A stretch of 64,000 nucleotides of DNA from a virus: the IMG/VR virus record IMGVR_UViG_3300032050_015761, positions 43,292 to 107,291 of that record. One strand, given 5' to 3'. Of the stretch, positions 16,991-25,644 are shown piece after piece. How positions within the stretch are numbered: the stretch's first letter is position 1; each line of letters starts with the position of its first letter. The position numbers and the translations under genes are program-made. A model generated the notes under the pieces. The model saw only the letters and a program-made list of their open reading frames with translations. It had not been told where the DNA came from and did no database searches.

Positions 16991-17579
16991 TATCACTACT
17001 ACCAATTAAAGTATAAGTAAATGAATTACCGTGAATGTCTCTTGATTTTCTACAAATTGACATAAACGATTCAAAATCTGCAGACTTTTTAAATACTTGA
17101 CATCCCTCCGACCAATTCTCAACATAAGTTGAATCAACACCCGCTTTATGAATATTAATTCCATAAATACCTTCAGTTATTTTGGTCTCATCATATTTCA
17201 TATCACGATTAGCATCACGATACACCTTCACATTTTTTGCTTGACCTAAAGCCTCATATTTTCCTTGATGCAATCTTATTGTATGAGAACCTCTATATTG
17301 TCCCTCAACTAAACGAGCAACCCCATCTTTATTATGATATTCCATAACACCTTTTTTACCTGGGTCAGTTGTTGCAGGCCAAATATGAAATTTCCATTGA
17401 CCGTTTTCTTTATACGATATTGTTAGATAATCATCAAAAACATTAGTAACATTATTACCTGTGGAATCGTTCCTAATACCAACGATATTAACATCATAAC
17501 CTTTATTATCTTTATCTTCAAACCAAACATAACCTTTTGATTTTACAGCCTTTTCAATTTGTTCTCTTGTATAGTTCAT
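16983..17579 (-). CDS. Putative L,D-transpeptidase-like (YkuD-type) cell-wall enzyme
   Basis: 198 residues. The order H144 ('YGINIHKAG') then W156-S-E-G-C160-Q-V-F is the H...S-x-G-C pattern of L,D-transpeptidase-like domains, with nucleophile C160. Phage relatives are usually annotated as peptidoglycan-modifying or hypothetical. No signal peptide is seen, so access to the wall would need a holin or virion delivery. It has a class 2 box on the minus strand that overlaps the one serving 17619. Confidence 0.55.
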   Translation of the reverse strand: MNYTREQIEKAVKSKGYVWFEDKDNKGYDVNIVGIRNDSTGNNVTNVFDDYLTISYKENGQWKFHIWPATTDPGKKGVMEYHNKDGVARLVEGQYRGSHTIRLHQGKYEALGQAKNVKVYRDANRDMKYDETKITEGIYGINIHKAGVDSTYVENWSEGCQVFKKSADFESFMSICRKSRDIHGNSFTYTLIGSSDIK

Positions 17580-17590
17580 AGTATATTTTT

Positions 17591-17614
17591 TTTTATAAAT
17601 ATCTTATATTTATG
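17591..17614. promoter_or_regulatory. Shared divergent class 2 boxes
   Basis: TATAAATA (minus strand use) directly abuts TATATTTATG (17605-17614, plus strand use), giving a near-palindrome from which genes 17579(-) and 17619(+) diverge. Confidence 0.5.
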
Positions 17615-17618
17615 ATAA

Positions 17619-18638
17619 ATGAGCGATAAAATATTACAGTACGTTGATATGATTAATAACGGTGAAATGGATGAATTATTACCGTATTTTAATAATGACA
17701 TGGAACCGCTCATTAAACTAATTTCAAAGAAAGGCTTACTACATTTAATTGACCCATTCTCGGCGGATTTAGGTTCGCACCACAATAAATTGGTCTACGC
17801 AATTTTAAATTCTGATAGTGAAGTAAGTGATAAATTATTTAAAAAGTTGGCAAATAGTTTGGGCGATATTGATGAGATAAATGGAGAATATTATCTTAAT
17901 ATACGTGATTTAAAAGATTTGGCAGACCTATTTAGGACTTACAGTAGAGATGTATCACCAAGAGATATTGCGGAAAAAGTATTGAGTGATGATTATTGGG
18001 ATGCGTTTTACGATACAACGGATAATGTATATAGAGATGTTGTAGATGAATTAAACCCAAAAAATTTAGAATATTTAAAAGAATATATTTTAAAACAATT
18101 GGGAACTAAAGAAATAGAACTTGACGGTAGAAGTTCGGATTTGATGGAAGAACTTACTAGTGAACAAGGAAAAGAAACATCCTTTAATCTAACGCCACAA
18201 AACATAGATAGAGTTGTTAAAGATGAATACACTATGGATTGGTTATTTAAAGATGAGTTAGACGACCTTAAATCCAATTTATATAGTATCCATTCAAATG
18301 CTTACAATACCGCATATAACGATGAATATTATAGAAAAGTTTGGAATGAACTTGGGATGTATATAGAAAATAACCCTGATTGGTTTAAGTGGGGTGAAAA
18401 ATATAGAGTTAGATTAAAACTTAAAAAAGGTATTTTATTTAATGTTATAAATAATTTTTTTGGTGAGTATAAAGATTATAATGATAGTTTTGACTATTAC
18501 GGCTCATTTATAAGTTTATTAGAACATCTAATGGATAGTAGTGATGATTACGAATACTTAGATTTTAGAATAATTGATTATCCGGACTATAGAGAGGTAG
18601 ATAAGAATATTAATGAAATTTTCGGAGAGTATATTTAA
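17619..18638 (+). CDS. Hypothetical acidic protein
   Basis: 339 residues, strongly acidic and Tyr/Asp-rich ('NDEYYRKVWNELGMYIENNPDWFKW'). Mostly helical; no motif recognised. Its end is 2 bases from the convergent gene at 18641. Confidence 0.65.
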   Translation: MSDKILQYVDMINNGEMDELLPYFNNDMEPLIKLISKKGLLHLIDPFSADLGSHHNKLVYAILNSDSEVSDKLFKKLANSLGDIDEINGEYYLNIRDLKDLADLFRTYSRDVSPRDIAEKVLSDDYWDAFYDTTDNVYRDVVDELNPKNLEYLKEYILKQLGTKEIELDGRSSDLMEELTSEQGKETSFNLTPQNIDRVVKDEYTMDWLFKDELDDLKSNLYSIHSNAYNTAYNDEYYRKVWNELGMYIENNPDWFKWGEKYRVRLKLKKGILFNVINNFFGEYKDYNDSFDYYGSFISLLEHLMDSSDDYEYLDFRIIDYPDYREVDKNINEIFGEYI

Positions 18639-18640
18639 GT

Positions 18641-19321
18641 TTAAATAGTTTCTCCTTCCATATCAAAATATTCCGAAGATACATTTATATACATACTTCC
18701 TCTATCACATAAAGTAGGTGTATTCCAAATAATATCTGATATTGGATTTAATAACATATCGGTTTTGTCGTACAATAAATCAAACTCATCATTCATTTTA
18801 TATAAAAGTTCTCTTATATCCTCGTTATCTAAAAAAACTTTATTTTGAACATCATAACAACTATCAATTGAAATTTGTGTCGATATTAAGATTTCATCAC
18901 TATGCCTAAAATCAAAATCAAATTCAATAATCTCAACTTCAAAATCATAAAAACCAAGTTCGGTAAATCTTAAAGTAAAATGTCTAATTTGTCTTGACGT
19001 GGAATTTAATCTCTCATTCATTTCATCACTAAAATAAGATACGTCAATAGATGAAAAATCCATTAATGTATTAAATGTGTGCCATAAATCGCTAAACGCG
19101 AACTTTGTTTTAGACGAAACAAATTTATTAAATAACTCAAACGAATCATAAACGAAGTCTTTAATTGCCGGTTTACTATATGATAAATCACTTGGATTTT
19201 CTAATGTCCATAATATTTTATTATCATTTGAGTTTAAAGTTGGTATTAATTTAATACCTTCAAAATCAAGATAACCCGGTAAGTAACTATTAATATATAA
19301 GTTAATTAATTTTGGACTCAT
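18641..19321 (-). CDS. Hypothetical protein, paralogue of 16349
   Basis: 226 residues; shares the 'GIKLIP..LENPSDLSYSKP' region with the protein at 16349. Acidic, beta-rich in the middle. ATGA overlap of 4 bases with the upstream minus-strand gene indicates a cotranscribed chain 20642->18641. Confidence 0.65.
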   Translation of the reverse strand: MSPKLINLYINSYLPGYLDFEGIKLIPTLNSNDNKILWTLENPSDLSYSKPAIKDFVYDSFELFNKFVSSKTKFAFSDLWHTFNTLMDFSSIDVSYFSDEMNERLNSTSRQIRHFTLRFTELGFYDFEVEIIEFDFDFRHSDEILISTQISIDSCYDVQNKVFLDNEDIRELLYKMNDEFDLLYDKTDMLLNPISDIIWNTPTLCDRGSMYINVSSEYFDMEGETI

Positions 19322-19788
19322 TTAATTTTTTTAACACTATTATTATCTACTGTTTCATCATTTGTTTCAGAATCATATACATCATAATCAATTTCATCAC
19401 CGTCATATACGCTAATATCACCTTCATTAAGTATATTTCTAAATAATTCATAAACACTTGATTCATCATAACAACTAATTTCGTGTCTATAAGTTCTTCT
19501 AACGTATTCTGTTGAGTTAACATCAACTTCGATAGAATATAAACCCGCTTTAGGTCTAATTAATGGTATTTGAAAATCATTATCAATATTTTTTTTATAT
19601 AATTCAAATGCGAAATTATAATCGATATATGAATTATTACCGAGACCCATTGTTTTTAAAGCATCAAATGCTGCGGCATCAAAATCCTCAAACTCTGGCT
19701 CAGTTTCACCATCTAATTCTCTCTGAATTTCTTTTAGTAATATAACTAAAATTTTATCATTAACTTTTTCTAAATTTGATTTTTCCAT
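19318..19788 (-). CDS. Hypothetical acidic protein
   Basis: 156 residues. 'DFDAAAFDALKTMGLGNN' near 40 and 'KAGLYSIEVDVNSTEYVRRTYRHEI' near 95; the tail is Asp/Glu-rich. No family recognised. Part of the four-gene minus-strand unit 18641-20642. Confidence 0.65.
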   Translation of the reverse strand: MEKSNLEKVNDKILVILLKEIQRELDGETEPEFEDFDAAAFDALKTMGLGNNSYIDYNFAFELYKKNIDNDFQIPLIRPKAGLYSIEVDVNSTEYVRRTYRHEISCYDESSVYELFRNILNEGDISVYDGDEIDYDVYDSETNDETVDNNSVKKIK

Positions 19789-19789
19789 A

Positions 19790-20176
19790 TTATTGTGAAT
19801 ATACGTTTTTAACTGGTTTACCGATTTTATTACTGAACCACTCAGGTGCTAAAGTATAGAAAATTGTCTCACCAAACATTAAAACTATTTTATTATAAAT
19901 ACTATTATCTAACTCAATTAACGGAAAATCTTTTAATTCATAGGTTTCTTCTTCCCACCCATAATCTTCCCATCTTGGATAATATACAAAAGATTCCATT
20001 ACCGGTTCATAATCAATATCTTCATCATCACCATAACCAAAGTTGGCAATAGGATAATATGCTAATGTATCCCCATCAGAATATCTTGACGCCATCTCAA
20101 CATCTAGCTCTTCCATAGAATCCAAATAACTAAAAAATGCTGATTTTAGTTTATTTTCATTAATCAATAACTTCAT
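19790..20176 (-). CDS. Tagged small acidic protein
   Basis: 128 residues beginning MKLLINE|NKLKSAFFSYLD, the MKFIITE-family leader with I-N-E. The rest is Tyr/Glu/Asp-rich. It starts inside the end of the upstream gene (17 base overlap). Function unknown. Confidence 0.65.
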   Translation of the reverse strand: MKLLINENKLKSAFFSYLDSMEELDVEMASRYSDGDTLAYYPIANFGYGDDEDIDYEPVMESFVYYPRWEDYGWEEETYELKDFPLIELDNSIYNKIVLMFGETIFYTLAPEWFSNKIGKPVKNVYSQ

Positions 20177-20642
20177 CTCTATTATATATATTTAAATTTA
20201 TCGAATCAAAACCGGCATCCGAAATTATACTTCTATCAAATATATAATCATTCTCAATTATAATTCCAAAGTAAGGAGAGTACTGCGTTATATGTGTTGA
20301 AAAATCAAAATCCTGAGTCTTTAAAAAATCTATTAATTGGTCGTAAACATCTAAATTAGTATGTTCATAAAATATTTGAAAATAATTATCAAATACACCA
20401 AAGTATAACGCAGCATCAAAAAGCTCATCATCCGATGAAGACAATTTACCGATTAATTTAGAATATTCTAAATCATAGTTACTTGAATTCCCCCAAAATT
20501 TGGAATGGTCAACATTAACAACTAAAGTTATTGTATTTTCAGATATAAAAGTTTTTCTTATATCAGCAACTTCAACATCGACTAAATCTTTAAATACGAT
20601 TTTAGATATTAATTTAGTTAAACCTTTTTTATTATCGGACAT
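20160..20642 (-). CDS. Hypothetical protein, first gene of the minus-strand unit
   Basis: 160 residues, with 'ITLVVNVDHSKFW' and several Phe/Tyr/Asp-rich strands. No motif recognised. AATATTTATT (class 2 type) lies a few bases upstream on the minus strand. Confidence 0.65.
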   Translation of the reverse strand: MSDNKKGLTKLISKIVFKDLVDVEVADIRKTFISENTITLVVNVDHSKFWGNSSNYDLEYSKLIGKLSSSDDELFDAALYFGVFDNYFQIFYEHTNLDVYDQLIDFLKTQDFDFSTHITQYSPYFGIIIENDYIFDRSIISDAGFDSINLNIYNRDEVID

Positions 20643-20684
20643 AATAATAAATATTAATAATTTTGTAATATAGAAAATGTTTCT

Positions 20685-20692
20685 TATCTTTG
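20685..20692 (+). promoter_or_regulatory. Class 1 promoter TATCTTTG
   Basis: Ends 4 bases before a GTG at 20697, the same spacing at which ATG stands after other copies; this supports GTG as the true start. Confidence 0.8.
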
Positions 20693-20696
20693 TATC

Positions 20697-21197
20697 GTGA
20701 TAGTTATGAATATGACACTAGAACAACATTTTAAAAATTATACCAAAAATAATCCGAATAGTGAAATCACATTATTCGATTGGAAAGATTGGTTTGGAAA
20801 TAGATTGAAAATTAATAAAAAATATATGGAAAACACACAGACAAAAATTGATTTTTTAAAATCAAAGGGATGGAAAAATTTAACAAAACAAGGAAATTGG
20901 GTTGATACAAACAAAGTATATACAATTCCTGACATCAAAGGAATTACATTAGAAGACGCTTACAACCACGTTAAGAACAACGAAGAAAAATATAGATTTG
21001 CAAAACCTGTATTGTCAAAGGTTATCATAAAAGAGAATGGAAAAGAGATAACAGGAGAAGTGGTTCAGAAAGTTATCCAATGCACAATGGACGGAATAAT
21101 GTTTTTACAATATGTAATTAAGTCTGAACAAGGGGTTCATATTAGAAACGAAAACGAATTTGAAGTTATTTTATCCCAAGAGTTAAATTACAATTAA
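20697..21197 (+). CDS. Hypothetical protein (GTG start)
   Basis: 166 residues from GTG 20697; ATG codons 9 and 15 bases later are alternatives. Contains 'ITLFDWKDWFGN' and a Lys-rich helix, then a beta-rich C-terminal part ('CTMDGIMFLQYVIKSEQG'). No family recognised. Confidence 0.65.
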   Translation: MIVMNMTLEQHFKNYTKNNPNSEITLFDWKDWFGNRLKINKKYMENTQTKIDFLKSKGWKNLTKQGNWVDTNKVYTIPDIKGITLEDAYNHVKNNEEKYRFAKPVLSKVIIKENGKEITGEVVQKVIQCTMDGIMFLQYVIKSEQGVHIRNENEFEVILSQELNYN

Positions 21198-21203
21198 TTT
21201 TAT

Positions 21204-21211
21204 TATCTTTG
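21204..21211 (+). promoter_or_regulatory. Class 1 promoter TATCTTTG
   Basis: Ends 4 bases before the GTG start of the UvrC-like gene. Confidence 0.8.
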
Positions 21212-21215
21212 TATT

Positions 21216-22487
21216 GTGATTACAGAGAAACTAAAACAAATACCCAAATTTCCGGGTTGTTATCTATTCAAAGATGACAAAGACCAAATAATATATGTTG
21301 GGATGTCAAAGTTCTTACCAAAGAGGGTGACATCCTATTTCCAAAAAAATCACGATAACGAAAAAACAAAGTATCTTGTTGAACAGATAACTGATGTTGA
21401 CTTTGTTATTACTTCTTCTGAACAAGAGGCAATTCTAATGGAGGAAGAACTTATAAAGATATATAAACCAAAGTTTAATATCAAAGGTAAGGATGATAAA
21501 TCAAGGAAATGGTCGATTTGTTTAACTGATGAAAGATATCCAAGACTTGAGATTGTTAGAAACAAAACTAATGATTCGCCAAGTCTTGACTTCACCAGTG
21601 GTTTTCTATGTAGAGAGGTGTTTAATCTTATTCACGATATTGTTGAACTAAGAACCTGTTCGTATGAATTATCTGAGAAAAACATTGAAGAAAGTAAAAT
21701 CAAACCTTGTCTTGAATTACAAATGAAAAGGTGTTTAGGTCCTTGTAATGGTGATATAACAGAACTATTATACAAATCAAAGATACTAATTGTAAAACAA
21801 ATCTTTGAACTTAATATCGATTCTGTTAAAAAAGGTATGGTAAAAACAATGAAGTATTTTGCCGATACTATGGAATACGAGAAGGCAAATGATATTAAAG
21901 TTAGAATGGAATATCTTAAAACTCTTGAAACAAAGTTAGAAACAATTAGGATAAGAAAATCAAACAAAAAAGCATTTGAACTTAAAAAACTATTGGGGCT
22001 TAACTTTATTCCAAATATCATTGAAGCGTTTGATAACTCACATAATCAGGGCGATTCTAATGTTGCTGCTTCAGTTAGGTTTGTAAACGGAATACCAAAC
22101 AAAAGTGATTATAGAAAATATAATATCAAAAGTTTTACCGGTGTAGATGACTACGCGTCCTTTGATGAGGTATTAACAAGAAGGTTTAAAAGATTAATTG
22201 AAGAGAAAGGACAACTACCAAACCTGGTATTAATTGATGGTGGAAAAGGACAACTAAATGTTGCAAAGAAAGTATTTGATGAACTTGGATTAACTGATAA
22301 GATTGATTTAATATCGGTGTCAAAAGATGACAATCATAAATCATCCATAATACATACAACAAATGGTAAAACTTATAGTATATTGAGTAATACTAATTAT
22401 AGTTTGTTAGGAAAGGTTCAAGAAGAGGTTCACAGGTTTGCGATTAACTTCCACAGAAAAAAAGAAAGTAAAAAGATTTTTTTATGA
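21216..22487 (+). CDS. uvrC: UvrC-like excinuclease, short form
   Basis: 423 residues; bacterial UvrC is about 600. Order: GIY-YIG nuclease at the N-terminus ('PGCYLF' 13-18, 'IIYVGMS' 25-31, E in 'LMEEELIKIYKPKFN'), the Cys-rich 'PCLELQMKRCLGPC' (about 162-175), a UVR motif ('MEYEKANDIKVRMEYL'), and an RNase H-like nuclease ('AFDNSHNQGDSNVAASVRF', 'LVLIDGGKGQLN', 'VHRFAINFHRK'). Catalytic D, D and H are kept. The C-terminal helix-hairpin-helix domain is missing. Likely DNA repair of phage genomes, alone or with host UvrB. GTG start fixed by promoter spacing. Confidence 0.92.
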   Translation: MITEKLKQIPKFPGCYLFKDDKDQIIYVGMSKFLPKRVTSYFQKNHDNEKTKYLVEQITDVDFVITSSEQEAILMEEELIKIYKPKFNIKGKDDKSRKWSICLTDERYPRLEIVRNKTNDSPSLDFTSGFLCREVFNLIHDIVELRTCSYELSEKNIEESKIKPCLELQMKRCLGPCNGDITELLYKSKILIVKQIFELNIDSVKKGMVKTMKYFADTMEYEKANDIKVRMEYLKTLETKLETIRIRKSNKKAFELKKLLGLNFIPNIIEAFDNSHNQGDSNVAASVRFVNGIPNKSDYRKYNIKSFTGVDDYASFDEVLTRRFKRLIEEKGQLPNLVLIDGGKGQLNVAKKVFDELGLTDKIDLISVSKDDNHKSSIIHTTNGKTYSILSNTNYSLLGKVQEEVHRFAINFHRKKESKKIFL

Positions 22488-22500
22488 GAAAATAATTTCG

Positions 22501-22508
22501 TATCTTTG
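22501..22508 (+). promoter_or_regulatory. Class 1 promoter TATCTTTG
   Basis: Ends 4 bases before the ATG at 22513; begins a small operon. Confidence 0.8.
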
Positions 22509-22512
22509 TATT

Positions 22513-22734
22513 ATGAAATCAATATATAAATACTACATATATTCCATAGTGGATATAGTTCAATTAATGGTCTTTTTAAAATTATCATATTTGAAATTTT
22601 TAAATGGAGAAACTGCAATGTTCTCGGTGTGGTTCATATTATTTGTTATGAATCTAAATGAGATGGTTACTAAAGGTAGAAACTTTAGAAAATACTACCC
22701 TTACTTTGAAGACAAATGGTTATACATATTCTAA
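22513..22734 (+). CDS. Small membrane protein
   Basis: 73 residues with two hydrophobic helices (about 8-27 and 37-50) joined by a short loop and ending in a basic tail. Start fixed by the promoter; longer upstream reading runs into uvrC. Possible holin-like size, but nothing proves that role. Confidence 0.65.
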   Translation: MKSIYKYYIYSIVDIVQLMVFLKLSYLKFLNGETAMFSVWFILFVMNLNEMVTKGRNFRKYYPYFEDKWLYIF

Positions 22735-22737
22735 ACA

Positions 22738-22947
22738 ATGGAAAGAGAAATTGAATTTAAAGAAGTCTTTGAACAGATGTGCGAAACATTCAAAGAAATT
22801 GGGTATGTCAACGGAGACATATCTGATGTTGGAAACGAAATTGGTTTTGCCTTAGGAAAAGTATTACCAAACCTGACAGAAGAAGAGATGAAAGTATTCA
22901 TATTTGGAATTAAACACGGAATATCATTAACAAACGGAACACATTAA
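22738..22947 (+). CDS. Hypothetical small protein
   Basis: 69 residues, acidic and helical; no motif recognised. Three bases after the membrane protein and two before the next gene, so cotranscribed. Confidence 0.65.
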   Translation: MEREIEFKEVFEQMCETFKEIGYVNGDISDVGNEIGFALGKVLPNLTEEEMKVFIFGIKHGISLTNGTH

Positions 22948-22949
22948 CT

Positions 22950-23198
22950 ATGGGAAAAATAATTTTAGAATTTGACAGTGTAGAAGAATCTCAAGACGCA
23001 AGGGTTGCGTTAGATGCGATGAAATGGAAAATGGCGATTTGGGATTTAGACCAAGAATTACGAAGTACGGTAAAGTATGAGAAATCTTTATTAAGTCACG
23101 ATGGTAAGGCAACCGATGTTGAAATTGAGATTGCAGATAAACTGAGAGAAAAGATTAGAGAGATATTAGAAGGGTATCAACTCAATATTGAAATGTAA
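22950..23198 (+). CDS. Conserved phage protein
   Basis: 82 residues. 'ILEFDSVEESQDARVALDAMKWKMAIWDLDQELRS..KY' followed by a charged helix is a pattern I recall from many phage hypothetical proteins in which a Trp-rich 'W.LDQ.LR' helix is conserved. Function unknown. Confidence 0.7.
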   Translation: MGKIILEFDSVEESQDARVALDAMKWKMAIWDLDQELRSTVKYEKSLLSHDGKATDVEIEIADKLREKIREILEGYQLNIEM

Positions 23199-23219
23199 AC
23201 ATAAATAAAAAAAAGAAAA

Positions 23220-23669
23220 ATGAAAAAGTTAGTATTATTAGCGGGAGTTGTATCAACATTGTTATTAACAAGTTGTTCAGAGAATTATTCAAACGGTGAA
23301 AGAATTGGTGTTATCACACAATTCTCAGAAACAGGTTTGGTTTGGAAAAGTTGGGAATGTCACTTAAACACAACCCAAAGTGGGATGAATAGTTCAATAC
23401 CTTTTGACGCATCAATTGATAACGATAATCCAAACGAAGAGGTGATTAAAACACTTGACTCGGCGGCTCAATATGGATGGAAGGTTAAACTTGTATACCA
23501 CGAAGTAGCTGGTTTTAATTGGTTCGGTAACAGGGGTGAGACAAATCACTTTATCAATAAGGTTGAGGTATTGGAAAAAAACTTTGCCAACAATTTTACA
23601 AAAAATGAACCAAAAGTTACAGGAAGAGTTATTGATACAATATACGTTGTGATTGATAGAACAAAATAA
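23220..23669 (+). CDS. Lipoprotein of conserved phage type
   Basis: 149 residues. The signal sequence ends in LLTSC|S (Cys19), a lipobox. 'NGERIGVITQFSETGLVWKSWECHLN' is a conserved region of a phage/prophage lipoprotein family in Bacteroidota. The mature protein would sit on the periplasmic face of a host membrane, possibly in superinfection exclusion; the role is inferred from location only. Confidence 0.7.
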   Translation: MKKLVLLAGVVSTLLLTSCSENYSNGERIGVITQFSETGLVWKSWECHLNTTQSGMNSSIPFDASIDNDNPNEEVIKTLDSAAQYGWKVKLVYHEVAGFNWFGNRGETNHFINKVEVLEKNFANNFTKNEPKVTGRVIDTIYVVIDRTK

Positions 23670-23694
23670 TTTTGGTAGATTCAAAATTAAATTG

Positions 23695-23702
23695 TATCTT
23701 TG
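23695..23702 (+). promoter_or_regulatory. Class 1 promoter TATCTTTG
   Basis: TTTGGTAGATT about 22 bases upstream; ends 4 bases before the ATG at 23707. Confidence 0.85.
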
Positions 23703-23706
23703 TATT

Positions 23707-24111
23707 ATGAAAAATGAATTTATAACATATGAACAAGCGGTGGCTCTTAAAGAGTTAGGTTTTGATGAAAGATGTTTTGGACACTATAATCCAAATGGTG
23801 TATTCTTTTGGAAGATTCTATGTTCAGACGAAGACAATGACCATACATTATCAGTTAAAGATATTATGGAACACGTTGCTGACGGTTATGTTGAAGCACC
23901 GCTCTATCAACAAGCATTGAAATTTTTAAGGTATAATAATAAATACAGATTTTATATAATACCTTGTAGTCAAAACAAAAAACATCTATTTGAAATAACA
24001 TTACCTTCAAGTATTGTATATACGACCATAGATGAACATGCTTATGATACTTACGAAGAAGCTGAGAGAGATTTATTGGATAAATTAATTGAAATAATAA
24101 AAAACAAATAA
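23707..24111 (+). CDS. Conserved phage hypothetical protein
   Basis: 134 residues. 'ITYEQAVALKELGFDERCFGHYN', 'VEAPLYQQALKFLR', 'TYEEAERDLLDKLIEIIK' are typical of a family common in Bacteroidota phages and prophages whose function is unknown. Start fixed by promoter spacing. Confidence 0.75.
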   Translation: MKNEFITYEQAVALKELGFDERCFGHYNPNGVFFWKILCSDEDNDHTLSVKDIMEHVADGYVEAPLYQQALKFLRYNNKYRFYIIPCSQNKKHLFEITLPSSIVYTTIDEHAYDTYEEAERDLLDKLIEIIKNK

Positions 24112-24112
24112 T

Positions 24113-24313
24113 ATGAAACCAAAAATAGGTGATAAAATAATGGTTAAAACCAAACTTGATGGAGAAAAACTTTGTGAAATTGATTGGTTTGATGATAAAA
24201 AAATACATTTTAAGAATAAAAGTAATTTTGGCATGACTGTAAATTCTGATAGAGTTATATACACGAATAACTCTTTGAGAGGTGCTAATTTTATTTACAC
24301 AAGTTTCAACTAA
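24113..24313 (+). CDS. Hypothetical small protein
   Basis: 66 residues, beta-rich ('VGDKIMVKTKLDGEK' type), could be a small SH3-like barrel. One base after the previous stop. Confidence 0.6.
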   Translation: MKPKIGDKIMVKTKLDGEKLCEIDWFDDKKIHFKNKSNFGMTVNSDRVIYTNNSLRGANFIYTSFN

Positions 24314-24325
24314 AACAAATAAAAA

Positions 24326-24436
24326 ATGTTTGATATACCAGAGCCACCAAATGGTAAAAATAATGGTCTTATTATGATAATTTGGTTTATTTTTGTGACA
24401 TTGATTATCACTATGTTTATCACATCATTAAATTAA
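24326..24436 (+). CDS. Very small membrane peptide
   Basis: 36 residues: a short Pro/Asn-rich head and one hydrophobic helix of about 20 residues ending in TSLN. It fills the space between two genes in the same direction, 12 bases after the previous stop; coding is likely but not certain. Confidence 0.5.
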   Translation: MFDIPEPPNGKNNGLIMIIWFIFVTLIITMFITSLN

Positions 24437-24461
24437 ATTTGGCAGATTCAAAATAATTTCG

Positions 24462-24469
24462 TATCTTTG
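24462..24469 (+). promoter_or_regulatory. Class 1 promoter TATCTTTG
   Basis: TTTGGCAGATT about 22 bases upstream; ends 4 bases before the ATG at 24474. Confidence 0.85.
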
Positions 24470-24473
24470 TATT

Positions 24474-25151
24474 ATGAAAATTTGGCACATATCCGACACA
24501 CATACATTCCACGGGTTATTAACAATACCTGAAAACATCGATATGGTTATCCATAGTGGTGACGTTAGTAACCCCCAAAATCAGTATCTAAACAAACCTG
24601 AAGTTGAGAACTTCATCTATTGGTTCAGTAAGTTACCTATCAAATATAAAGTGTTTGTTGCGGGTAATCACGATACATCTATTGAAAAGAAACTAATAAA
24701 CAAGATGGATTTCGAGTCCAACGGTATTACCTATTTGGAAAATGATTTTGTTGAGATAGAAGGTCTTAAAATTTGGGGTTCACCAATAACTCCAACATTT
24801 GGAACAGGTTGGGCATTTAACAAAAATCGGGCAAAGACTCACGAAGTTTGGGCAAAGATTCCTGATGGAACTGACATTGTTGTTACTCACGGTCCTCCAA
24901 AAGGTGTGTTGGATTTATCTTATGATAGACTGAATCAATTGGAATTTTGTGGTGATAATTCTTTAAAAAAGAAAATGTTATCTTTAAATCCAAAGTTAGT
25001 TTGTTTCGGACACATCCATAACTGTGAAGATATTATAAACGCTGGAACAATGAAACTATCTGTAAGTGATACCATATATAGTAATGGTAGTGTTGTTACC
25101 GATGGTAAGTTTGGTAAGTTAAGTAGTAATGGTAATGTATTTGAGATATGA
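24474..25151 (+). CDS. Calcineurin-like metallophosphoesterase (MPPED-like)
   Basis: 225 residues. All metal-binding motifs are present: SDTH (7-10), GDVS (29-32), GNHD (64-67), THGPP (about 139-143) and FGHIH (about 182-186). The short form with THGPP matches the MPPED/UshA-like cytosolic phosphoesterases. Substrate unknown; cyclic nucleotides, nucleotides or RNA ends are possible. Start fixed by promoter spacing. Confidence 0.9.
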   Translation: MKIWHISDTHTFHGLLTIPENIDMVIHSGDVSNPQNQYLNKPEVENFIYWFSKLPIKYKVFVAGNHDTSIEKKLINKMDFESNGITYLENDFVEIEGLKIWGSPITPTFGTGWAFNKNRAKTHEVWAKIPDGTDIVVTHGPPKGVLDLSYDRLNQLEFCGDNSLKKKMLSLNPKLVCFGHIHNCEDIINAGTMKLSVSDTIYSNGSVVTDGKFGKLSSNGNVFEI

Positions 25152-25175
25152 AATACAAAGATAAAACAAGAAAAT

Positions 25176-25529
25176 ATGAACTACAATAACATTATTATTG
25201 ATTTCTTTACTGGAATGAGAGGAATTCATGATTTATTTGAATCTATATATGAAGGATTATATGGTGGTGTTCAACGATATAAGGTAGAACCAAATGAAGG
25301 TATCTTTGATAAAGATTTCTTAATAAAATTTATTAAGATAAATCAAGGTAATAATGATTTTGATTATGAACTTGGTAGAATTGGTTATAGATTTCTAACT
25401 TCAAATGAAGGGTTAAAAGAATTATCAAAATTCTACTTGAACGAGTTAAAAACATATAAACATGAATATGTATCAACTGAAGTTATTGAAAATTGTAAGA
25501 AATCGTTAATTAATATAATAAACACATAA
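25176..25529 (+). CDS. Hypothetical protein
   Basis: 117 residues, helical, Asn/Lys/Tyr-rich; no motif recognised. It lies between the metallophosphoesterase and the cassette region with attC-like hairpins. Confidence 0.6.
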   Translation: MNYNNIIIDFFTGMRGIHDLFESIYEGLYGGVQRYKVEPNEGIFDKDFLIKFIKINQGNNDFDYELGRIGYRFLTSNEGLKELSKFYLNELKTYKHEYVSTEVIENCKKSLINIINT

Positions 25530-25568
25530 TTTTAATTTTTTAAGAAGGGTGGTAAATTTTTATTGTAT

Positions 25569-25619
25569 ATAACGTCTGATGATAAACAATCGTTTTAATG
25601 TTGTTTATCATTTGTTATA
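25569..25619 (+). repeat. attC-like hairpin 1
   Basis: Inner stem TGATAAACAA / TTGTTTATCA (10 bp perfect), then an asymmetric internal loop, then outer stem TATAAC / GTTATA. The 48-base core differs by one base from hairpin 3 at 26590, but the outer pair is changed on both sides so that pairing is kept. The fold (outer R-box pair, unpaired spacer, inner stem) is that of a small integron attC site. Confidence 0.65.
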
Positions 25620-25644
25620 TGAATGTAAATTAAAATTTGAAAAT

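Noticed and set aside
15325-23684. Many opposite-strand frames of 60-130 codons over real genes
   Set aside because: They lie opposite well supported genes, lack promoter boxes or overlaps with neighbours, and have compositions expected of complement-strand shadows.
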